Positions 58,326-64,000 of a stretch of DNA of 64,000 bases are shown one piece after another (positions within the stretch are counted from its first letter, which is position 1; each line of letters opens with the position of its first letter). The notes beneath the pieces were generated by a model. That model was not told where the DNA came from. It ran no database searches and saw only the letters and a program-made list of their open reading frames with translations. Location of the stretch: contig ONAG01000002.1 of NCBI GenBank assembly GCA_900315745.1, forward strand, positions 1 through 64,000. The letters are read 5' to 3'. Made by a program: the position numbers and the translations under genes. Origin of the DNA: an uncultured Prevotellaceae bacterium. Its GTDB lineage: Bacteria > Bacteroidota > Bacteroidia > Bacteroidales > Bacteroidaceae.

Positions 58326-60644
58326 TTATTCGTAAATATCCTCGATGGTATAGTCGTCTGCAGATGGTTTGTCCTCACAAGTATCAAAATCCTTAGGAAC
58401 GTCAAATTTCACACTTGATGAGTATTCGAGACTGGCATCGGCATATACTTTTCTCATGTATTTCGACCATATAGGCAATGCAGCCTTGGCGCCCTGACCG
58501 AGAGCCATTGAATAGAAGTGGATGTCGCGGTCTTCGCCTCCCACCCATACACCATTCACGAGCTGCGGTGTTATGCCCATGAACCAAGCATCAGCGTTGT
58601 TGTTGGTAGTACCCGTCTTGCCACCTATTTCACCAGAAACACTTGCCTTGACACCGCGTCCCGTACCACCTTCAACCACAGCCCTAAGAAGTTCGAGCAT
58701 CTTGTAAGAGCTGCTTTCGCTAATCACCTCATTGTAAATAGGATGGAAATTAGCTATAATGTTGCCTTCACTGTCCTCAATACGCGTCACCATGTAAGGA
58801 GCGCATCTGATTCCCTTGTTGGCGAATGTGGTATAAGCACTTACCATTTCTCCTACAGTAACCTCGCAAGGACCAAGGCAAAGCGCCATGGTAGCCTTCA
58901 CATTGGGATTGTTGATACCATATTTCTTAAGCAAGTCAACCAAAGCCTGGGGGTGGAACTTGTTCATGAGGTATGCAGAAATCCAGTTGTTGGATTGTTG
59001 AAGACCCCACTTCAGAGTCACCATGGCACCATATCTTGCACGGCTGCCATTTCTTGGGGTCCATCTTCCACCTGCCACATAGTAAGTCTGCGCCCTATTT
59101 GGAGCCAAGTCACAAGGAGTGTATCCATTCTCCATGGCAAGAGAATACAGATAAGGTTTAATGGTGGAACCCACCTGCCTTCTTCCAACCATTGCCATGT
59201 CATACTGGAAGTACTCATAGTTAGGTCCGCCCACATAAGCCTTTACAGCACCAGTATGCACATCCATGCTCATGAATCCTGCCCTTAGATACTGCTTGTA
59301 GTAAAGGATGGAATCAAGAGGAGACATCACCTTTTCCACTTCTCCAGTTCCTCCGTAAGTGAAGACCGTCATTCTGACAGGCGTATTGAAATTCTTCTTG
59401 ATTTCCTCCTCAGACGCCCCTTGCTGCTTCATGATCTGGTATCTATGGCTCTGCTTTATAGCCCTATTCATTACCCTTTCATAATCCTGTCTTGACATTT
59501 TGGAGGAGAACGGTCCTCTTGCACTACCCCTGATTTGGGAATTGAAAGCCGGTTGCAGTGTTTGGGAAAGGTGTTCGATGACAGCCTCTTCAGCATATTT
59601 CTGCATTCTGGTGTCTATGGTGGTATAGATTCTCAGTCCGTCGGTGTTTATGTTGTAAGGCTGTCCACCACGTCGTGTGTTCTTGTTGCACCATCCATAA
59701 AGCGGGTCTGAATCCCATGCTATCGAGTCCATGTGGAATTGAGCCAATTTCCAGTCTGGATAATCCTTTCTATCAGGCTTTTTAGCCGACATATACTGCT
59801 TGAGATACTCACGGAAATACGGTGCTATTCCCAATGCTGTATCCCTGTCACCCGATTTTTGGAAGTCAAGTTTCAGAGGTTCCACCAGATAGTCTCTGCA
59901 TTCCTGTTCAGAGATATACCCAGCCTTGTACATTTGTGTCAGAATGATGTTTCTTCTCTCCAAGCACCTGTCGGGGTATTTCACGGGATTGAAGAAAGAT
60001 GGGTTTTTGCAAAGTCCTACAAGAGTAGCCGATTCAACAACAGACAAATCCTTTGGATCTTTGTTGAAATAAGTCTTGGCAGCACTTTTGACACCAATAG
60101 CATTATAGAGGAAATCGAAATAGTTGAGATACATTGTTATTATTTCCTCCTTGGTGAATGTCCTTTCAAGTTTTACGGCAATCACCCATTCTATTGGCTT
60201 TTGGAAAAGTCTTTCCAGTTTGCTGTGAGCCACTTCCGAATAGAGTTGCTTTGCCAACTGCTGTGTTATCGTGGAGCCGCCACCGGCACTTTCCTTTCCC
60301 ATGATACCTCTTTTGAGCACAGCACGTGAAAGAGCCTTGAAATCTATTCCAGAATGCTCGTAGAACCTTTCATCCTCGGTAGAAACGAGTGCATGAACCA
60401 TGTTGGGAGAAATGCCATTGTAAGGAGTAGAAATACGATTGTCCCTACTTGAGGCGTATGTTCCCATCAACTTGCCTTCTGCGGAATACACCTGTGAAGA
60501 ATATTTGCTGATAGGATTTTGCAATTCATCCATGTTGGGCATGTACCCCACCCATCCGTTCCAAATGGCGACAGCACCTCCTGCAGCGATTACGATCAAG
60601 CCCAAGAGTATTCCCCATAGGAATCGCACGAAATTTCTTCTCAT
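58326..60644 (-). CDS. Class A penicillin-binding protein (PBP1A-type)
   Basis: Bifunctional peptidoglycan synthase anchored in the inner membrane. 772 residues: an N-terminal TM (FLWGILLGLIVIAAGGAVAIW), a GT51 glycosyltransferase domain (about 50-240, STEDERFYEHSGID with catalytic Glu, GGSTITQQLAKQLYS) and a transpeptidase domain (about 430-740) with SxxK in GSTIKPYLYS, SNN in QQSNNWIS and KTG in GGKTGTTNNNADAW. The C terminus is acidic (ending EDIYE). A possible promoter box TAATTTTG lies on the minus strand at 60875-60882, 230 bp upstream. Confidence 0.95.
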   Translation of the reverse strand: MRRNFVRFLWGILLGLIVIAAGGAVAIWNGWVGYMPNMDELQNPISKYSSQVYSAEGKLMGTYASSRDNRISTPYNGISPNMVHALVSTEDERFYEHSGIDFKALSRAVLKRGIMGKESAGGGSTITQQLAKQLYSEVAHSKLERLFQKPIEWVIAVKLERTFTKEEIITMYLNYFDFLYNAIGVKSAAKTYFNKDPKDLSVVESATLVGLCKNPSFFNPVKYPDRCLERRNIILTQMYKAGYISEQECRDYLVEPLKLDFQKSGDRDTALGIAPYFREYLKQYMSAKKPDRKDYPDWKLAQFHMDSIAWDSDPLYGWCNKNTRRGGQPYNINTDGLRIYTTIDTRMQKYAEEAVIEHLSQTLQPAFNSQIRGSARGPFSSKMSRQDYERVMNRAIKQSHRYQIMKQQGASEEEIKKNFNTPVRMTVFTYGGTGEVEKVMSPLDSILYYKQYLRAGFMSMDVHTGAVKAYVGGPNYEYFQYDMAMVGRRQVGSTIKPYLYSLAMENGYTPCDLAPNRAQTYYVAGGRWTPRNGSRARYGAMVTLKWGLQQSNNWISAYLMNKFHPQALVDLLKKYGINNPNVKATMALCLGPCEVTVGEMVSAYTTFANKGIRCAPYMVTRIEDSEGNIIANFHPIYNEVISESSSYKMLELLRAVVEGGTGRGVKASVSGEIGGKTGTTNNNADAWFMGITPQLVNGVWVGGEDRDIHFYSMALGQGAKAALPIWSKYMRKVYADASLEYSSSVKFDVPKDFDTCEDKPSADDYTIEDIYE

Positions 60645-60986
60645 GACTACAATATAACTTGTTTTATGAAATTTTCTTAATCATTATGGTGGGCACCCGT
60701 GATTTTCATAATCTCCATTCATTCCTCGCCACTTTTTATTTGTTTATCCTGCAAGCATATAGTCAGATGTCTCAGAATCCACAAACTATCAAGCCCTCTG
60801 GCAAAAAATCAAAAATGGATTACACATAAATCAGCCTGTCCCGTCATAGAGCAATAAATACACATTGTGCGCTGCAAAATTACAATAATTCTTTTGAAAA
60901 GTGGCAAATAAATTAAAAATTATGCTTAACTTCGCACTCGAAAATCATCATCCCCATTTTGAGTAATGGAGTAAAACAAAAAATAG
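60645..60986. other. Divergent intergenic region between the PBP gene and pyrB
   Basis: 342 bp. Minus-strand TAATTTTG (60875-60882) with TTTG (60905-60908, spacer 22) is a candidate promoter for the PBP gene. Plus-strand TAACTTCG (60927-60934) is a weak one for pyrB. I see no hairpin attenuator or RNA gene. Confidence 0.4.
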
Positions 60987-61946
60987 ATGTGCAGACGTAA
61001 CTTTGTAACAATTGCCGACCTGTCACGAGAGAAGATACTCTACATGATAGAAATGGCGAAAGAATTTGAGAAACATCCCAATCGTGACATTCTCAAGGGC
61101 AAGGTAGTGGCGACGCTCTTTTATGAACCATCCACACGTACTCGCCTGAGTTTTGAGACAGCAGCCAACCGCCTTGGAGCGCGTGTTATAGGCTTTTCCG
61201 ATGCCAAGGCTTCGAGTGTTTCCAAAGGCGAGTCCTTGAAAGACACCATCCTCATGGTTTCCAACTATGCCGACGTGATAGCAATGCGCCATTATATAGA
61301 AGGAGCAGCCCAATATGCGAGTGAGATATCCCCTGTACCCATCATCAATGCAGGAGACGGAGCACACCAACATCCCTCCCAATGCATGCTCGACCTATAC
61401 ACCATCTACCAGACACAAGGCACATTGGAAAACCTGAACATCTACCTGGTTGGTGATTTGAAATATGGTCGCACCGTACACTCCCTTCTGATGGCAATGC
61501 GTCATTTCAACCCTACTTTTCACTTCATATCTCCCGACGAACTAAGAATGCCCACCGAATACAAGCTCTACTGCAAGGAAAAGGGCATTCGGTACGAGGA
61601 GCACACCATTCTGAACGAGGACATCATATCGGATGCTGACATAGTGTATATGACGCGTGTGCAGAAGGAGAGATTTTCCGACCTTATGGAATACGAGCGG
61701 GTGAAGAACACTTATGTCTTGAAAGCATCGATGCTATCCAAGGCAAAGGCAAACATGAAGATACTTCATCCATTGCCACGTGTCAATGAAATCGACTACG
61801 ATGTGGATGACACGCCACAAGCCTACTACATCCAACAGGCACGCAATGGTCTATATGCCCGCGAAGCCATTATTTGTGATGTTCTTGGAATAAGTCTTGA
61901 CGACATCAGAAACGACACAACCATCATCGACCCTCTTAAGAAATAA
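60987..61946 (+). CDS. pyrB: Aspartate carbamoyltransferase catalytic subunit
   Basis: Commits carbamoyl phosphate and aspartate to pyrimidine synthesis. 319 residues. The carbamoyl-phosphate site [55 protein letters not shown] and the C-terminal [10 protein letters not shown] are intact. pyrI starts 8 bp later, so the two subunits are made from one transcript as in the allosteric ATCase dodecamer. Confidence 0.97.
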   Translation: MCRRNFVTIADLSREKILYMIEMAKEFEKHPNRDILKGKVVATLFYEPSTRTRLSFETAANRLGARVIGFSDAKASSVSKGESLKDTILMVSNYADVIAMRHYIEGAAQYASEISPVPIINAGDGAHQHPSQCMLDLYTIYQTQGTLENLNIYLVGDLKYGRTVHSLLMAMRHFNPTFHFISPDELRMPTEYKLYCKEKGIRYEEHTILNEDIISDADIVYMTRVQKERFSDLMEYERVKNTYVLKASMLSKAKANMKILHPLPRVNEIDYDVDDTPQAYYIQQARNGLYAREAIICDVLGISLDDIRNDTTIIDPLKK

Positions 61947-61954
61947 AACTCGAC

Positions 61955-62413
61955 ATGAACAAGAAAGAACGGTTGGTTGCCGCAATAGAAAACGGCACCG
62001 TAATCGACCACATACCCACAGACAAGACATTCCATGTAGTAAACCTTCTCGGCCTATCAACCCTGTCGTCACCAGTAACAATAGGTTTCAACTACCCCTC
62101 AAACAAAGTAGGCAAGAAAGGCATCATCAAGATAAGCGACAAGTTTTTCACCGACGATGAAATATCCCGCCTGTCTGTGGTGGCACCCAATGTTGTACTG
62201 AGCATCATCCACGACTTTGAAGTGGTGGAAAAGAAGACTGTGGAGACCCCAGACGAATTGCGTGGAATAGTGAGATGCAACAACCCCAAGTGCATCACCA
62301 ACAACGAACCAATGTCAACCATCTTCCATGTAGTAGATAAATCACGTGGAGTGCTCCGCTGTCACTATTGCGACAAGGAACAAGACATAAACAATGTGGA
62401 AATCATCGACTAA
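61955..62413 (+). CDS. pyrI: Aspartate carbamoyltransferase regulatory subunit
   Basis: Nucleotide-binding regulatory chain of ATCase. 152 residues: an N-terminal allosteric domain ([37 protein letters not shown]) and a C-terminal zinc domain with Cys-x4-Cys (CNNPKC) and Cys-x2-Cys (CHYC). The zinc domain is the contact to PyrB. glyA follows after 40 bp. Confidence 0.96.
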   Translation: MNKKERLVAAIENGTVIDHIPTDKTFHVVNLLGLSTLSSPVTIGFNYPSNKVGKKGIIKISDKFFTDDEISRLSVVAPNVVLSIIHDFEVVEKKTVETPDELRGIVRCNNPKCITNNEPMSTIFHVVDKSRGVLRCHYCDKEQDINNVEIID

Positions 62414-62453
62414 CATCCATTCAAGCATTTACTTTGAAAAAAACATAATAAAA

Positions 62454-63734
62454 ATGAAAAGAGACCAAGAGATTTTTGATCTAATTGAAAGAGAGCACCA
62501 ACGCCAACTAAAAGGCATGGAGCTGATTGCATCCGAGAACTTTGTCAGCGACGAGGTAATGGAAGCCATGGGCAGTTACCTGACAAACAAATACGCCGAA
62601 GGTCTTCCCGGCAAGCGCTACTATGGCGGTTGTCAGGTGGTAGATGAGGTGGAGAACCTTGCACGTGAGCGTGTCAAGGAATTGTTTGACGCTGAATGGG
62701 CAAACGTACAGCCCCACTCTGGTGCCCAGGCCAATGCTGCCGTTCTTCTAACCGTCCTCAACCCCGGCGACACATTCATGGGACTAAACCTTGCACATGG
62801 TGGCCACTTGTCTCATGGTTCAGGCGTCAACACATCTGGAATTCTGTACAAGCCTGTGGGATACAACTTGAACAAGGAGACCGGCCGTGTGGATTATGAC
62901 GAGATGGAAGCCCTTGCCATAGAGCACAAGCCCAAATTGATCATTGGTGGCGGTTCTGCATACAGCCGTGAATGGGATTACAAGCGCATGCGCGAGATAG
63001 CCGACAAGGTTGGAGCATTGCTCATGATAGACATGGCACATCCAGCAGGACTTATCGCAGCAGGTTTGCTTGACAATCCTTTGAAATATGCACACATAGT
63101 AACATCCACCACCCACAAGACCCTTCGTGGTCCTCGTGGAGGCATCATCTTGATGGGCAAAGACTTCGACAACCCATGGGGCAAGACAACCCCGAAAGGA
63201 GTGGTGAAGAAAATGAGCCAATTGCTCGACAGTGCTGTATTCCCAGGCATCCAAGGCGGTCCATTAGAGCACGTGATAGCAGCCAAGGCTGTGGCTTTCC
63301 GCGAAGCATTGCAGCCCGAGTTCAAGGCATGGGCAAAGCAAGTACAAACAAACGCCCGCACCCTTGCCGACGAGCTGATTAAGCGTGGTTTCGGCATCGT
63401 CAGTGGCGGTACAGACAACCACTCCATGTTGGTTGACCTGCGCACGAAATATCCCGACCTTACGGGCAAAGTCGCTGAGAACGCCCTTGTTTCAGCCGAC
63501 ATCACTGTCAACAAAAACATGGTTCCTTTCGACACTCGCAGCGCTTTCCAGACATCAGGTATTCGATTGGGAACTCCTGCCCTTACTACCAGAGGTGCAA
63601 AAGAAGACCTCATGGTGCTCATCGCCGAACTAATCGAGGAGGTACTCAACGCTCCTGAAGACGAGCAAACCATAGCCCGGGTACGTGAAAAGGTGAATGC
63701 CACGATGAAGGACTATCCTTTGTTTGCTTATTGA
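62454..63734 (+). CDS. glyA: Serine hydroxymethyltransferase
   Basis: PLP enzyme that converts serine to glycine and loads one-carbon units on tetrahydrofolate. 426 residues from [18 protein letters not shown] at 62454; the in-frame ATG at 62394 lies inside pyrI and is ignored. [40 protein letters not shown], the PLP-lysine segment [13 protein letters not shown] and [11 protein letters not shown] are present. Probably read with pyrBI. Confidence 0.97.
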   Translation: MKRDQEIFDLIEREHQRQLKGMELIASENFVSDEVMEAMGSYLTNKYAEGLPGKRYYGGCQVVDEVENLARERVKELFDAEWANVQPHSGAQANAAVLLTVLNPGDTFMGLNLAHGGHLSHGSGVNTSGILYKPVGYNLNKETGRVDYDEMEALAIEHKPKLIIGGGSAYSREWDYKRMREIADKVGALLMIDMAHPAGLIAAGLLDNPLKYAHIVTSTTHKTLRGPRGGIILMGKDFDNPWGKTTPKGVVKKMSQLLDSAVFPGIQGGPLEHVIAAKAVAFREALQPEFKAWAKQVQTNARTLADELIKRGFGIVSGGTDNHSMLVDLRTKYPDLTGKVAENALVSADITVNKNMVPFDTRSAFQTSGIRLGTPALTTRGAKEDLMVLIAELIEEVLNAPEDEQTIARVREKVNATMKDYPLFAY

Positions 63735-63749
63735 TTCACTTACGCATGT

Positions 63750-63790
63750 GGCACTTCACTATAATAATGGCAAATAGTGAAGTGCCACTC
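63750..63790. terminator. Hairpin after glyA
   Basis: GTGGCACTTCACTA (63750-63763) is mirrored at 63777-63790, extended by one more pair. No long T-run follows (TCACTCTTTG), so it is a probable terminator or transcript-stabilising hairpin. Confidence 0.6.
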
Positions 63791-63823
63791 ACTCTTTGTC
63801 ATCAACGCTCCATTCTTCAGCAC

Positions 63824-64000
63824 ATGGCGAAAAAACGGAAAAAACACCAAGAATCTCCCAACCAACTAATGCTTTTCTCGGCAGAAGAGATGGCAGGGGA
63901 ATCCGTTGCCATGAAAGAAGACGAGGCATGCGATGATGCGACAGATAAGGAAGTCGCACAGACTACATCAAATGTGCAGGAAGAAGAGGAGGAAAGAAGG
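63824..64000 (+). CDS. N-terminal part of an unidentified protein (3' partial)
   Basis: From the ATG at 63824 the frame stays open to the window end (59 codons). It starts with a basic tip (MAKKRKKH), then PNQLMLF, then a long acidic, low-complexity stretch (EEMAGES...EEEEERR). QLMLF resembles the sliding-clamp-binding motif QLxLF, which would suggest a DNA replication or repair protein; this is only a hint. The rest of the gene is needed to name it. Confidence 0.5.
   Translation, partial: MAKKRKKHQESPNQLMLFSAEEMAGESVAMKEDEACDDATDKEVAQTTSNVQEEEEERR

Overview
The window is a stretch of a Bacteroidetes chromosome, most likely Prevotella or a close relative of the Prevotellaceae. The evidence is promoters with the TAnnTTTG -7 box, a FeoA-FeoB fusion, an Lnb/DUF4105 protein, secreted proteins with a Prevotella-type C-terminal tail (VYxLxGxxV...KGVYxxNGKK) and a GH10 xylanase-CE1 esterase fusion like Xyn10D-Fae1A of rumen Prevotella.

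Left arm (1-9.9 kb): a 5'-truncated gene fuses a uroporphyrinogen-decarboxylase-like domain, a homocysteine methyltransferase domain and a B12-binding domain, and converges on a separate methionine-synthase reactivation domain. Then come a CE1 esterase, a GH3 beta-glucosidase lipoprotein, a 60-residue peptide gene and a large secreted protein.

Accessory island (about 9.9-23.8 kb): two decayed genes, an AbiEi/AbiEii toxin-antitoxin pair, a tightly coupled four-gene operon, a repeat-rich GIY-YIG protein, a small mobile-element module (HTH excisionase-like, DUF6291, DUF6633), and tRNA-Arg(CCG) at the right edge. The operon (12608-18424) encodes a PD-(D/E)xK nuclease, a PtuA-like ATPase, a PtuB-like HNH nuclease and an HExxH metalloprotease. 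It is the best candidate for an undescribed system: a Septu-type core with two added enzymatic subunits.

Middle (24-41 kb): asnA and dnaX converge. They are followed by a LysM/periplasmic-binding protein, a PorT-like barrel, a RAYT-type Y1 transposase next to G-rich tandem repeats, a second large secreted protein, the xylanase-esterase, a POT peptide transporter, the ilvE-trmB pair and mtnN.

Right arm (41-64 kb) is mostly conserved housekeeping: typA, rpsO, the ftsX-DUF3098-uppP-truB-queA-folK cluster, lnb, secA, an ABC ATPase, feoAB, a small lipoprotein, pncB, a class A penicillin-binding protein, pyrB-pyrI, glyA and the start of a gene cut by the window edge. A 41-bp sequence recurs 53.5 kb apart at 2931 and 56501 (39 of 41 identical). 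All function calls come from reading the sequence; no database search was run.
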